From Hyphomicrobiales bacterium (lineage in GTDB: Bacteria > Pseudomonadota > Alphaproteobacteria > Rhizobiales > Rhodobiaceae), in contig PKTR01000002.1 of NCBI GenBank assembly GCA_002869065.1, positions 496,001 to 560,000 of the forward strand: 64,000 nucleotides of DNA. The letters run 5' to 3'. Below are positions 43,876 through 52,861 of the stretch, piece by piece. Every line of letters starts with the position of its first letter. The first letter of the stretch is position 1. A program made the translations under genes and the position numbers. The notes under the pieces were generated by a model, which worked only from the letters and a program-made list of their open reading frames with translations, had not been told where the DNA came from and searched no databases.

Positions 43876-44274
43876 ATGAGGTATTTTCGTACAGAGCAGA
43901 GGGAGTGGCCGGTTTTTCTGGCCCTGTTCGCTTTGTACGTTCAAGCCCTGCTCCCGCTCGGCATGGCCATTCCCACGGGCACAAATGACGACGGCTTCCC
44001 AAGCCGGATGATCATTTGTACGTCCTACGGTTTCGAACTGGTCGACGTGACGACCGGCGAGACTGTGGTTGAGGGGCAGACGGACGATCGATCCTGTCCC
44101 GTCTGCGATGATTTGGCGATTGGCGCATCATCGCTGATCAATTTCGACGTTCCGTCCATCGAAACCGTACAGCTGCGTGTCGTCGCAACGCTGACGCCTG
44201 CGAAAACCTTCCAGGTTGCCCTGCAGTCGTTCGCCCGCAATCGCAATCCCCGCGCGCCCCCCATTTCCGCGTAA
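43876..44274 (+). CDS. DUF2946-like small exported protein
   Basis: Protein of 132 residues with an N-terminal hydrophobic segment (about 13-32), an ICTSYG segment, the cysteine pair SCPVC and a C-terminal end of the RAPP type. These are the marks of the DUF2946 family, found near TonB-dependent receptors and copper genes in many Proteobacteria, with no settled function. The ATG at 43876 follows a GGGG site; an ATG at 43843 lacks one. It is first in the operon, 226 bases before the receptor. Confidence 0.7.
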   Translation: MRYFRTEQREWPVFLALFALYVQALLPLGMAIPTGTNDDGFPSRMIICTSYGFELVDVTTGETVVEGQTDDRSCPVCDDLAIGASSLINFDVPSIETVQLRVVATLTPAKTFQVALQSFARNRNPRAPPISA

Positions 44275-44500
44275 TTCACCGCCCGCCCTGTGACTGACTG
44301 ACCGTCAGCGTAAGGCTTCGCGCCGTATCGGCCGATGCCAGTGGGCAGCTGTTGGCTAATTCCAGAAACGCTCAAAACGAAACACCGTTGTAATTCAGTG
44401 CTGTATGGCGCTGTCGCGAGAGGCGTTTGTCTGGAGACACATCAAACAAGAAGAACACGGGTCGTGCATCGACTCCGAAGATAAGTGGATCAGGGAAATG

Positions 44501-46543
44501 ATGTTTGTGCACAGTGGACGTCTCAAGAGACACCTGCTCGCGACGGTCGCGGGCGTTGGCATCGGCGTGATGCCGGGCGCCACACTCGTCGCCCAGGCGC
44601 AAGAGATATTGCAGGATAGCTGGCTCGACACGATCGTCGTCACCGGCTCCCGGCTCGCCGAGCGGATCAAGGAAACGCCGAATGCAATCGTGGTCATCGA
44701 TCGCGAGGAAACCGAGCATGTGAACTTCGTGGACTCGCGCGAGGAACTGCTGCGCCGGATTCCCGGCAACAGCATGATCCGCAACCTGCGCATCCCGATG
44801 GGCGACAAGAACTACACCGCGAACCTCGTCGACGGGCTCTCCGTGCGCGGCATCGGACGCGGCACCAACACGTTCGTGGATGAATCGAACCCGTTCTATA
44901 TCGAGCGGGTCGAAGTGACGCGAGGACCGGCATCGGCGGTCTATGGCAGCAACGCGATCGGCGGCGTGATCAACGTGATCACCCGTAAGCCGCCGGAGAC
45001 CCCGACGGTACGCACCTGGGCGGATGCTGGCTCCTGGGGCCGCCGGCGTTTCGGTATCGATGCCGGCGCCACTTTCGGCGCGTTCGGCGTCCTGTTCGAC
45101 GCGAACAAGGAGGACATGGACGGATGGCAGGACCGCAGCGCGCTCGAGCGCTGGCGGACCAGCGGCAAGGTGTTTTACGAGTATGGCGAGGGATCGAGCA
45201 TTTCGGTGCGCGGTGAATACCTCGATCTCGACAATCAGGATCCGGGTACCCTGACCCAGGATCAGTATGACGCGAACTGGCAACAGGCGGGCGTGCCTGA
45301 TGCATTCACCCACCAGAAACTGGGCACGTTCTCGACCATCATCGAGCATCAGTTCGGCGAAAACACCACGATGCGCCTCGCCTACGGCGTTCGCCATTCG
45401 GAAACCGAAGGGACGCCGTCCTACAACGCCACCGGCGAATATGGTCGCGAGACGGGGATCGCGCACAATTTCGTGCCGCAGATCACGCAGAAGTTCGACC
45501 TGTTCGATACCCAGGTGGTGTTCGGCGTCGACTTCACTTTCGATGATCTGACCGACCGGACCCTGCTCGACAGGTCCGCGAGTTCGCCGGTCGAGACGAA
45601 ACTCGACGTTACCGGCACCCAGAAATCGCCCTTTGCCCAGGTGCAGTTCTGGCCGACGGAATGGATGAAGATCTCGCTTGGTGGACGCTACGACTTCGTC
45701 GAAACGGAAGTCCACGGCTTCGACCAGCTGACGACCGTGCCGGTGCTGGTTTCCGGGTCCCGGTCGTTCGAGAACTTCAGCAAGAACGCAGGCATCACAT
45801 TCAACCTCACCGAGGAGCACAGCCTGTGGCTTGGCTACAGCGAAGGTTTCGTGGTGCCGAGCACGACGGCGCTGTTCACCGGCGGTCGGTACGATCCTGA
45901 CCCGACCCTCGATCCGGAGCAGGCAAGAAACTACGCGATCGGCGTCAGGGGCAGCCTGTTCGACAACAAGGTCGGCTACGACATCTCGCTGTACCACACC
46001 GAGATCGACGACCTGATCATCGCCAATTCCGACACTGACACCTACGAAAACGCCGGCAAGGCGACGTTCCGCGGGGTCGAAGCCGCGGTCTCCTATCAGG
46101 CGCTGGATTGGCTCGGATTCGTCGGCGCCTACACCTTGGCGAAAAACACGCTCGACGAGTACTACACCGGCACGGGTATGGACTACAGCGGCAACACGCT
46201 GCAGGCCTCGCCGCTGCACCACGTCAACGCGCGGGTCGTCCTGACCCCGACGCAGGTGCCCGGCTTCAAGACCGAGCTCGAATGGGACCGCGTCAGCGCC
46301 TACGAGACCGCGAACAGCAACGACGACCCGATGGGAAGCTACAAGCGCCCCGATCTCTTCCACCTGCGCGCGTCCTATCAGAAAGACAACTTCCGCATCT
46401 GGGGATCCGTCCTCAACCTGACCGACGTCAAGTACCCGGAGCGTGTGACCTACAGCGCCGGCTCCCGCTACTCGCCGGGCGGACGCAGCTACACGTCGGG
46501 TGAACCGCGCACCTTCGTCGTCGGCGGAGAATGGACCTTCTAG
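44501..46543 (+). CDS. TonB-dependent outer-membrane receptor
   Basis: Receptor of 680 residues. After the signal peptide (about 1-33) comes the TonB box region (DTIVVTGSR), then the plug domain (about 45-160, ending EVTRGPASAVYGSNAIGGVI) and a 22-strand barrel ending in a terminal Phe (FVVGGEWTF). The plug has an unusual GDKNYTANLVDGLSV segment, and no FhuA-, BtuB- or OprC-specific motif was recognised, so the ligand is open. ATGs at 44498 and 44501 are adjacent; the second has the better Shine-Dalgarno spacing. The operon also encodes its own TonB system. Confidence 0.95.
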   Translation: MFVHSGRLKRHLLATVAGVGIGVMPGATLVAQAQEILQDSWLDTIVVTGSRLAERIKETPNAIVVIDREETEHVNFVDSREELLRRIPGNSMIRNLRIPMGDKNYTANLVDGLSVRGIGRGTNTFVDESNPFYIERVEVTRGPASAVYGSNAIGGVINVITRKPPETPTVRTWADAGSWGRRRFGIDAGATFGAFGVLFDANKEDMDGWQDRSALERWRTSGKVFYEYGEGSSISVRGEYLDLDNQDPGTLTQDQYDANWQQAGVPDAFTHQKLGTFSTIIEHQFGENTTMRLAYGVRHSETEGTPSYNATGEYGRETGIAHNFVPQITQKFDLFDTQVVFGVDFTFDDLTDRTLLDRSASSPVETKLDVTGTQKSPFAQVQFWPTEWMKISLGGRYDFVETEVHGFDQLTTVPVLVSGSRSFENFSKNAGITFNLTEEHSLWLGYSEGFVVPSTTALFTGGRYDPDPTLDPEQARNYAIGVRGSLFDNKVGYDISLYHTEIDDLIIANSDTDTYENAGKATFRGVEAAVSYQALDWLGFVGAYTLAKNTLDEYYTGTGMDYSGNTLQASPLHHVNARVVLTPTQVPGFKTELEWDRVSAYETANSNDDPMGSYKRPDLFHLRASYQKDNFRIWGSVLNLTDVKYPERVTYSAGSRYSPGGRSYTSGEPRTFVVGGEWTF

Positions 46544-46584
46544 GGCCGCGCCGACAACGTAACTCAAACCGTAGAGAGACCGAC

Positions 46585-47778
46585 ATGCTGAGGGTTTCTT
46601 TGAAAGGTCTGGCCGTCGCGATCGCCGGCCTGACATCGATGGGCGGAGGTCTGGTCAACCAGGCCTTCGCCACGACAAACCTCATTTGGGTCGAACCTGT
46701 TTCGCGTGACAGCAACCGGACGTGGGGGCAGAAGCCCTCCCGTCCGGACGGCTCGGGAAAGCGCTCGCCAGCGCAGACGAAGGACAGCGGGAAGCCGCGC
46801 GGCGCGGGCTCTTCCAGTCGCGAACGCCAGGTGGCGCAGCTGGCCGCACATGCCGGGGGGCCGCAGCAGTTGGTTGCGCACGACGGACAGCCTCAGCGGC
46901 TGGCCGCGCGAGGCGAGCAATCGCAATCGCCGGCACAGACGCGCGGCAAAAAGGAGAAGAAGCCGCGCTCCTACGGGGGCGAGCGGAACACGCTGCAGGC
47001 GCTGGTCAAGGCCGGGAACTTCCCACTGACGAAAAGCGGCCCGACGGATCCCGATCTGCAGTTCACCGAGTTCTGGCTCGAGTTGCCCGACAATCAGATC
47101 GTCGCGATTGATCTGAAGAAAACAAGAGGACGCTATCAACTCGAAATACCAGCCGAAACGGGCGGCAACTACCGCCTGATCGGATACAACAGAAACCGCG
47201 TCGAAGCCGGCAGCCTGCTGCACCGGTATTCCTTCTACAATTTCATGCGCCATGGCGATGCGCCCGACACGATGCCACGCGATATGTCCTATCGCCGAGG
47301 GTTCGACGACGGGCGGCCGACGCTGGAGATCGTTCGCCTCTACGACCGCGAGCGCGAACGCTATCGCTCCCAGAGCGGGCAAGAGGCGCGCATACGGGTG
47401 TTGTACAAGGGCGAACCCGTCGCCAACGCGCCGGTTACCCTGAAAACCTCCGACAACTGGCAGAAGCGGGTCATTACCGATGACAATGGCGAAGCCCACT
47501 TCACGCTCATCAAGGACGTCTTTCAGGACGGCGTATTCGATAAGCGCAAGTCGACCATCTACCTGTTCGAGACCGAATACGTGGAGGATATCGCCGGCCA
47601 TCTGGGCGGCATCGGATACGACCGCGAAGCCCATATCGCGACGCTGTCGTTCCAGGTGTTTCCCGACAGCAATGAATGGGAAAGCAAGAGAATTGCGTTC
47701 ATCATCGTTCTCTTCACCGCGGTGATCGCGGGCGCGGCCATTGCGCTCCATCGCAGCCGCCGGAGGAACAGGGCATGA
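46585..47778 (+). CDS. Membrane-anchored periplasmic protein, DUF4198/NikM-like
   Basis: Protein of 397 residues with a signal peptide (about 1-30), then a low-complexity polar region rich in Gln, Ser, Arg and Gly (about 40-140), a beta-rich domain (about 145-365) and a C-terminal membrane span (about 368-388) with a basic tail. EARIRVLYKGEPVANAPVTL followed by TSDNWQKRVITDDNGEAHFT resembles the Ig-like carboxypeptidase-regulatory/DUF4198 fold seen in NikM-type metal-uptake proteins. It may receive the receptor's ligand at the inner membrane. The assignment is tentative. Confidence 0.6.
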   Translation: MLRVSLKGLAVAIAGLTSMGGGLVNQAFATTNLIWVEPVSRDSNRTWGQKPSRPDGSGKRSPAQTKDSGKPRGAGSSSRERQVAQLAAHAGGPQQLVAHDGQPQRLAARGEQSQSPAQTRGKKEKKPRSYGGERNTLQALVKAGNFPLTKSGPTDPDLQFTEFWLELPDNQIVAIDLKKTRGRYQLEIPAETGGNYRLIGYNRNRVEAGSLLHRYSFYNFMRHGDAPDTMPRDMSYRRGFDDGRPTLEIVRLYDRERERYRSQSGQEARIRVLYKGEPVANAPVTLKTSDNWQKRVITDDNGEAHFTLIKDVFQDGVFDKRKSTIYLFETEYVEDIAGHLGGIGYDREAHIATLSFQVFPDSNEWESKRIAFIIVLFTAVIAGAAIALHRSRRRNRA

Positions 47779-48737
47779 ACGTCCAGCGCCTCCGCTTCTT
47801 CGTGCAGCTGTTCTTCTTCGTGGTGCTTGTCTACGGCGGCAGCCTGTTTGCGCTGAAGATCGACAGCATCCTGCCGACCTTCTCCTGCGTGTTCGTCGAC
47901 GGCAATGGCGGCGGCTGCTTCCTCGTCAGCCTGCAGCATCAGCTCGCCCGGCCACTACCCGCATTTCTCGGCTCGTCCGGAGTCATGTTGCTGACCACCC
48001 TTGGCACCGTCGTGGTTCTGGCGATCCTCCTCAACAAGGCGTGGTGCGGCTGGATCTGCCCGTTCGGCTTCCTGCAGGACCTGATGACCAAGCTGCGCAA
48101 CCTTCTCAACATCGATCTGTCGCGGCTGTCCTGGCTGACCAGCAAGCGCTACCGGTCGGTCAAATATATCCTGCTGGCCTTTCTCGTCCTCGTTCCCCTT
48201 GCCATCGGCAATCTCGGCCTGTCGCGCGACTGGACCGCGCCGTTCTGCCAGATGTGTCCGGCCCGGCCGCTGATGCCGCTGCTGGAGGGGAATCTGAGCG
48301 AGTTTCACATCGATTTTTCGAGCGCGCCAACGATGATCCTGACCAGCATCGCCATTTTGCTGGTGGGCCTGTTCTTCACCGCCTCGTTCATCAACCGCCG
48401 CTTCCTGTGTTCCTACTGCCCGATGCTGGCGTTCCTGTCACTGTTCGACAAGGTCGGCCTGTTGTCGCTGAAGAAGGACGGCGAACGCTGCACGCGGTGC
48501 GGCAATTGCTATCGCGCCTGCCCGATGGAAATTCGCGCCATCGAAGAAGAGAAGGAGAAGACCAATCTCGTGACTCAAGACTGCATCCTGTGTCTGCGAT
48601 GCGTCGAGTCCTGCCCCGAAAACAAGGCGCTTACAGCCACTTTCCTTGGCGTGCCGGTGCTGCGCGCCAGCCAGGAAGGCTTCCTGAAGCGCCAGCAAAA
48701 GACCAACGGGGACGAAGAGCGCGATGACCACAACTGA
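47775..48737 (+). CDS. NapH/CcoG-like membrane polyferredoxin
   Basis: Inner-membrane protein of 320 residues with about five spans. Membrane-edge cysteine motifs are CGWICPFGFLQDL and FLCSYCPMLAFL, with another pair in FCQMCPARPL. A cytoplasmic ferredoxin part has CTRCGNCYRACPME and CILCLRCVESCPEN. It belongs with NapH, NosH and CcoG-type electron-transfer proteins and could bring quinol or ferredoxin electrons to the ATP-dependent reductase encoded next. The ATG overlaps the preceding stop and has GGAGG upstream; the end overlaps the dehydratase-like gene by 14 bases. Confidence 0.88.
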   Translation: MNVQRLRFFVQLFFFVVLVYGGSLFALKIDSILPTFSCVFVDGNGGGCFLVSLQHQLARPLPAFLGSSGVMLLTTLGTVVVLAILLNKAWCGWICPFGFLQDLMTKLRNLLNIDLSRLSWLTSKRYRSVKYILLAFLVLVPLAIGNLGLSRDWTAPFCQMCPARPLMPLLEGNLSEFHIDFSSAPTMILTSIAILLVGLFFTASFINRRFLCSYCPMLAFLSLFDKVGLLSLKKDGERCTRCGNCYRACPMEIRAIEEEKEKTNLVTQDCILCLRCVESCPENKALTATFLGVPVLRASQEGFLKRQQKTNGDEERDDHN

Positions 48738-50016
48738 GCAGCAAAAGCCGAGCAAGCAGGAGCGGCTGGCCAACAAGGTCCGCATCCATCTCGACATGAC
48801 GGTCCGGGAGATCTTCGATGGCATTGAAGAGGACCACACCCGGCCGGCGAACATGGCGTATTTCGATCGCATCTTCAAAGCCTTCATCGGTGGCGGCAAG
48901 GACGTCGTCCAGATCGATGACAAGCGGCAGATGGTCGGCACCTATTGCGTGTTCGTCCCCGAGGAACTGATCTACGCGTCGGGCGCGCGTCCGGTACGGC
49001 TTTGCGCGGGCGCCTACGAGAGCGTCGAGATCGGCGAGGACCATCTGCCCGACGTCGCCTGCCCTATGGTCAAGTCGGAAATGGGGTTTTCGACCCTTCC
49101 CGTCCTCGATTTCTACCAGCGATGCGATCTGGTCGCCCTACCGACCAGCTGCGACTGGAAGAAGAAGATCGGGGAGATGATGGCCGAGCACCACGAGGTG
49201 CACATGCTGTCACTGCCGTCGATCAAGGAACTGGAGTCCTCGCGCACCTTCTGGCTCGAAGAGGTCAAACGCTTCAAGGAATCGCTCGAGAAGCTGACCG
49301 GGACGCGCATCAACCGCAAGCGGCTGACCCATGCGATCCGGCGCATCCAGCGCGCGCAGCGCGAGGTCCACCGGTTTCAGGAGCTGCGCAAGCATATTCC
49401 CGCCGTCATTCACGGGCGCGACGCGCTCGAGGTCCTCAACGCCTATTTCTACGACGAGGTCGAACCGTGGACGAAGGCGCTGGCCGACCTCAACGACGAA
49501 CTCGAAAAGCGCATCGCTGACGAGGTCCACGTCGCCAAGCCGAAAGCCGCGCGGCTGATGCTGACCGGGTCGCCGATGGTGTTCCCGAACTGGAAGATCC
49601 CGACCGTCATCGAGGAGCTTGGGGCGGTGCTTGTCACCGACGAGTTCTGCACGTCCGGGCGCTATCTGAGCGACATGGTGTCGGTCGATGAAGGCACTCT
49701 CACAGATATGCTGCATGCAATTGCGGACCGCTACATGCTGCCCTGCTCCTGTCCGACCTTCACCAATACGACCGAGCGCCGGGATCGGGTTCTTCAGCTC
49801 GCGCGCGACTATCAGGTCGACGGCGTCATCTACCACACCTTCAAAGGCTGCCACCCCTTCGACATCGAGGCGAAGGCCATCGAAACGATGCTGCAGCAGA
49901 ACGACATCCCGATGCTCAAGATCGAAACCGACTATGCCCCGCAGGACATAGAGCAGTTGCGCACGAGAATTGAGGCATTCACGGAAACCCTGAGAGGAAG
50001 AGAGCGTCAGCGATGA
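48724..50016 (+). CDS. 2-hydroxyacyl-CoA dehydratase D / double-cubane-cluster protein family
   Basis: Cytoplasmic iron-sulfur protein of 430 residues of the HgdB/BcrC fold. Nine cysteines are present; those in conserved-looking places are Cys 75 (GTYCVFVP), 94 (VRLCAGAY), 113 (CPMVKSE), 143 (PTSCDWK), 309 (EFCTSGRY), 341 and 343 (PCSCPTF) and 376 (KGCHPFDIE). A single such subunit with one activase and no second dehydratase subunit or CoA-transferase fits double-cubane-cluster proteins (DCCP), which catalyse ATP-driven low-potential reduction of small molecules, better than an acyl-CoA dehydratase. A helical insertion (about 165-260) separates the two Cys-bearing domains. The substrate is unknown. 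Confidence 0.85.
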   Translation: MTTTEQQKPSKQERLANKVRIHLDMTVREIFDGIEEDHTRPANMAYFDRIFKAFIGGGKDVVQIDDKRQMVGTYCVFVPEELIYASGARPVRLCAGAYESVEIGEDHLPDVACPMVKSEMGFSTLPVLDFYQRCDLVALPTSCDWKKKIGEMMAEHHEVHMLSLPSIKELESSRTFWLEEVKRFKESLEKLTGTRINRKRLTHAIRRIQRAQREVHRFQELRKHIPAVIHGRDALEVLNAYFYDEVEPWTKALADLNDELEKRIADEVHVAKPKAARLMLTGSPMVFPNWKIPTVIEELGAVLVTDEFCTSGRYLSDMVSVDEGTLTDMLHAIADRYMLPCSCPTFTNTTERRDRVLQLARDYQVDGVIYHTFKGCHPFDIEAKAIETMLQQNDIPMLKIETDYAPQDIEQLRTRIEAFTETLRGRERQR

Positions 50017-50879
50017 ATTTCTTTGCGGGAATTGACGTGGGATCGACCACCACCAAGGTCGCGATCGCGGATGAAACGCAAGTTCTCGGCCACAAGGTGG
50101 TGCCGACCGGCGTTCACTGCAACGACAGCAGTTATCGGCTGTTTCAGGAAGTCTGCGGCAATCTCGGCGTCGATGAGGCCGGCGTCAGGCATGTGACGTC
50201 AACGGGCTACGGCCGCCGGCTGCTGAAATTCGCCGACAGCACGGTGTCCGAAATCACCGCCAATGTCAGAGGCGCCGTCTGGTACGGCGAGCAGGCCAAT
50301 CTCAAGGTCTGCACCATCATCAACATCGGTGGCCAGGACACCAAGGTCATCGGCATCGACGAGCGCGGCGTGGCGAAGAATTTCGCCATGAACGACAAAT
50401 GCGCCGCCGGCACGGGGCGCTTTCTGGAGGCGCTGGCCCGTATCCTGGAAATGGAGGTCGTCGATCTCGGCGATCTCGCCCTTGAGGCCGAGGTCCCCCT
50501 GCGGATCAATTCGACCTGCACCGTCTTCGCGGAATCGGAAATCATCTCGCTGCTTGCCCGCGAGAAAAAGCCGAGCGAGATCGTCGCCGGGGCCCATTTC
50601 GCCATCGCCAAGCGGCTGGCGAAGATGGCGCGGCGGGTCAAGGTCGTCGAGGAGGTGTTCTTCGATGGCGGGCCGGCGCTCAACAAGGGATTGATCAAGG
50701 CGCTCGAGGACGAATTGGCGACGGATCTCGTCGTGCCGCCGGACGTGCCGCAGGTCACCACGGCAATCGGGGCCGCGATCATCGCCCGCGAGGAGTTCCT
50801 CACCGGTGCGCCGGTGACCGAACTTTCCAAGGCCAGCAAATCGCAGGAGTCGGAAACATGTCTGACCTGCCCCCAATAG
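50013..50879 (+). CDS. ATP-dependent activase (BcrAD/BadFG/HgdC family)
   Basis: ASKHA-fold ATPase of 288 residues. The phosphate-1 motif is GIDVGSTTTK (about 6-15), phosphate-2 lies in IINIGGQDTK, and the bridging [4Fe-4S] cysteines are Cys 130 (NDKCAAGTG) and Cys 169 (NSTCTVFAESE), one per subunit of the homodimer. It injects single low-potential electrons into the partner protein with ATP hydrolysis. The gene overlaps its partner's stop by four bases, and the two are surely coexpressed. The C-terminal tail with a CxxC (ETCLTCPQ) is not usual for the family. Confidence 0.95.
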   Translation: MNFFAGIDVGSTTTKVAIADETQVLGHKVVPTGVHCNDSSYRLFQEVCGNLGVDEAGVRHVTSTGYGRRLLKFADSTVSEITANVRGAVWYGEQANLKVCTIINIGGQDTKVIGIDERGVAKNFAMNDKCAAGTGRFLEALARILEMEVVDLGDLALEAEVPLRINSTCTVFAESEIISLLAREKKPSEIVAGAHFAIAKRLAKMARRVKVVEEVFFDGGPALNKGLIKALEDELATDLVVPPDVPQVTTAIGAAIIAREEFLTGAPVTELSKASKSQESETCLTCPQ

Positions 50880-51559
50880 GCGCCTATCTCGCACCCTTCG
50901 AAGGCCTCGGCAGCATCTATCTTGGCGTCCTTGCCATGGGGTTTTTCTACGGCCTGACCGTGTGCAGCCTGTCGTGCCTGCCGCTCGTCGCGCCCTATGT
51001 GTTCGCGACGCAGACCGGCTTCAGGAGAGCCTTCGACGTCACCGCGATCTTCATTCTCGCGCGCGTCGTCGGCTACACCCTGCTTGGTGTGCTTTCCGGT
51101 CTTGTGGGCAAGGTCGTGCTGGAGAAGGTCGGCATCCATGCCCCAATGTTGGTTGCCGGAGCCGTGGTGCTTCTGATCGGCGGCTTCATTGCTTTGCGTC
51201 CGCGCCGGACCTCCTGCTCACGCCCCGCCTCCCCGGCTGTCCCGCGGCGCCAGTCCTCCCGGCATATGGCCGCGCTCGGCCTGGCGACAAGCCTCACGCC
51301 CTGCCCGCCGCTCTACGCGGTCATGCTCTATGCCGCGACGACCCAGTCGGCGGTGACTGGCGGCGTGCTCGCCTTCCTGTTCGGGTTCGGCACGCTGGCA
51401 TCGCCGCTCTACTACCTGGGCGCGGCGACCGGCTGGCTGTCCGGCCGGATCGGACATCAGACAGCCTTCAGATACAGCGGCCTGCTCAGATCGTTCAGCG
51501 GCCTGGTGATCCTGCTGTTCGGCCTCAAGCTGGTCGTGAGCGGGGCATCGGGGCTGTAG
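50858..51559 (+). CDS. DsbD/CcdA- or SafE-like six-span membrane protein
   Basis: Membrane protein of 233 residues with six or seven spans and the symmetrical features of the LysE/DsbD superfamily: LTVCSLSCLPLVAPY near the N-terminus and TSLTPCPPLYAVMLY in the second half. In DsbD and CcdA a Cys in each such segment passes electrons across the membrane; here the Cys-Pro pairs are present, but the first half has C-x3-C, so transport (sulfite exporter/SafE) or thiol transfer are both open. AGGAG lies before the ATG, and the start overlaps the activase gene by 22 bases. Confidence 0.75.
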   Translation: MSDLPPIGAYLAPFEGLGSIYLGVLAMGFFYGLTVCSLSCLPLVAPYVFATQTGFRRAFDVTAIFILARVVGYTLLGVLSGLVGKVVLEKVGIHAPMLVAGAVVLLIGGFIALRPRRTSCSRPASPAVPRRQSSRHMAALGLATSLTPCPPLYAVMLYAATTQSAVTGGVLAFLFGFGTLASPLYYLGAATGWLSGRIGHQTAFRYSGLLRSFSGLVILLFGLKLVVSGASGL

Positions 51560-51594
51560 AGCCGCGGAATCAAAAACAGGACGAGGGAAGAGAG

Positions 51595-52035
51595 ATGCAG
51601 AAGACACCAAACAGGACATTTCGGCGGCGCGGCGCGCTTCTGGCGTTTGCCGGGCTGCTGCTTGGAACCGCGGCGGCAACGGCCGGCGAAACCGGAAAGA
51701 TCGACGTTGAACTGAACAGCCTGTCGCAATCGGCCAAGGGCTGCGAGGTCAGTTTCGTCATGCGCAACGGTTTCGAGACCGCCATCGATGCGCTGACCTT
51801 CGAAATCGTGCTGTTCGACGACGATGGTCGCATCGCCAGCCTGCTCAACCTGAAGGCCGGCGACCTGCCCGTCGGCAAGACCCGGGTGAAGCAGTTCCGC
51901 CTGGCGAAGTGCGAACGCGTCTCGCGCATTCTCATCAACGACGTCAGCGAATGCAGCGGAACCGATCTGACGCCAAAGGCGTGCCTGCAGAAGCTCAACG
52001 TCACCAATCGAACCGGGGTCAAGTTCGGGCTCTAG
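51595..52035 (+). CDS. Small secreted protein of unknown function
   Basis: Protein of 146 residues with a signal peptide (about 1-30) and a compact beta-rich mature part with four cysteines (in KGCEV, AKCER, SECSG and KACLQ), possibly two disulfides. The GCEVSFVMRNGF segment and later LNLKAGDLPVGKTRVKQF suggest an immunoglobulin-like fold. GGGAAGAGAG precedes the ATG. It lies between the DsbD-like gene and exbB on the same strand, so it likely belongs to the periplasmic part of the system. No family was recognised. Confidence 0.75.
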   Translation: MQKTPNRTFRRRGALLAFAGLLLGTAAATAGETGKIDVELNSLSQSAKGCEVSFVMRNGFETAIDALTFEIVLFDDDGRIASLLNLKAGDLPVGKTRVKQFRLAKCERVSRILINDVSECSGTDLTPKACLQKLNVTNRTGVKFGL

Positions 52036-52054
52036 CCTCGAAGGGAGAAAAGCC

Positions 52055-52861
52055 ATGGAAAACCAAGTGGTAACGTCGCAAGATCTGGCCGCGCCACTCG
52101 CCACGGGCACTGCGGGCGAAACCGGACTTTCCGGCGGCTGGGGACTCGATTTCCTTCGGCAGTTGCTGACGGACGGCGGGCCGATCGTTGCGATCCTGCT
52201 GCTGCTGTCGGTCTTCGTGGCCGCCGTCATCATCGTCAAGATCTGGCAGTTTCAGTGGTTTGGCGTCGGCCGCCGCGGCAAGGCCGACCTCGCCCTGCGG
52301 CTCTGGATTGCCGGCGATGAACAGCAAGCTCTCGCGCTCGTCGCACACAGCCGCAACCCGGTGAGCAAGGTGCTGGCGCACGGGATGCGCGGCCTTCGCG
52401 CCAATGCGGACAAGCTGGATCTGGTGCGCGAAGACGTCTAGCGGGTCGCCCTCGAGCAGACCTCGGCGGCACGCTCCTTCCTCAAGGCAATCGAGGCGGT
52501 CGTGCAGATCGCCCCGCTGCTTGGCCTTTTCGGCACTGTGATCGGCATGATCCAGGCTTTCACCGCCCTGCAATCGGCGGGCGCGGAAGCCGATCCGGCC
52601 GTTCTTGCGGGCGGGATTTCGGTCGCCCTGCTGACCACGGCCGTCGGCCTTGCGGTCGCGATCCCCTCGGCCTTCGTGCTGCACTGGCTGGAGGGTGGCG
52701 TCGAGCAGCTTACCGACAATATCGAGGGGACGCTGACGGGGCTGTTCACCAGCCGCCTCACCGACATCGTTCCCTCGGTTCCCGAATTCACCGAACGCCC
52801 GAGCTTTTCCCCGCGTTCCAAGGAGGGGCCGAGACTGGCTGCGATCTCACATGCGGATTAG
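52055..52861 (+). pseudogene. exbB: ExbB/MotA-TolQ-type proton channel, interrupted by an amber codon
   Basis: The frame would give a 268-residue ExbB with three membrane spans (about 45-65, about 150-175 and about 190-215) and the channel segment QIAPLLGLFGTVIGMI. Codon 129 is TAG at 52439-52441 (LVREDV-stop-RVALEQ); a Glu is expected there, one base away. The frame is otherwise open on both sides with no other lesion, pointing to a recent mutation, a sequencing error or suppression. A restart at GTG 52502 would lack the first span. exbD overlaps its end. Confidence 0.85.

Noticed and set aside
44275-44500. Possible cobalamin riboswitch before the receptor gene
   Set aside because: A GCCAGTGGG stretch near 44337 recalls part of the core, but no B12 box or surrounding helices could be found.
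44372-46636. 754-codon minus-strand frame
   Set aside because: Antisense to the TonB-dependent receptor, which has plug and barrel features.
48724-50879. Benzoyl-CoA reductase or 2-hydroxyglutaryl-CoA dehydratase pathway
   Set aside because: Only one HgdB-fold subunit is present and no CoA-transferase, ligase or ring-cleavage genes are nearby.
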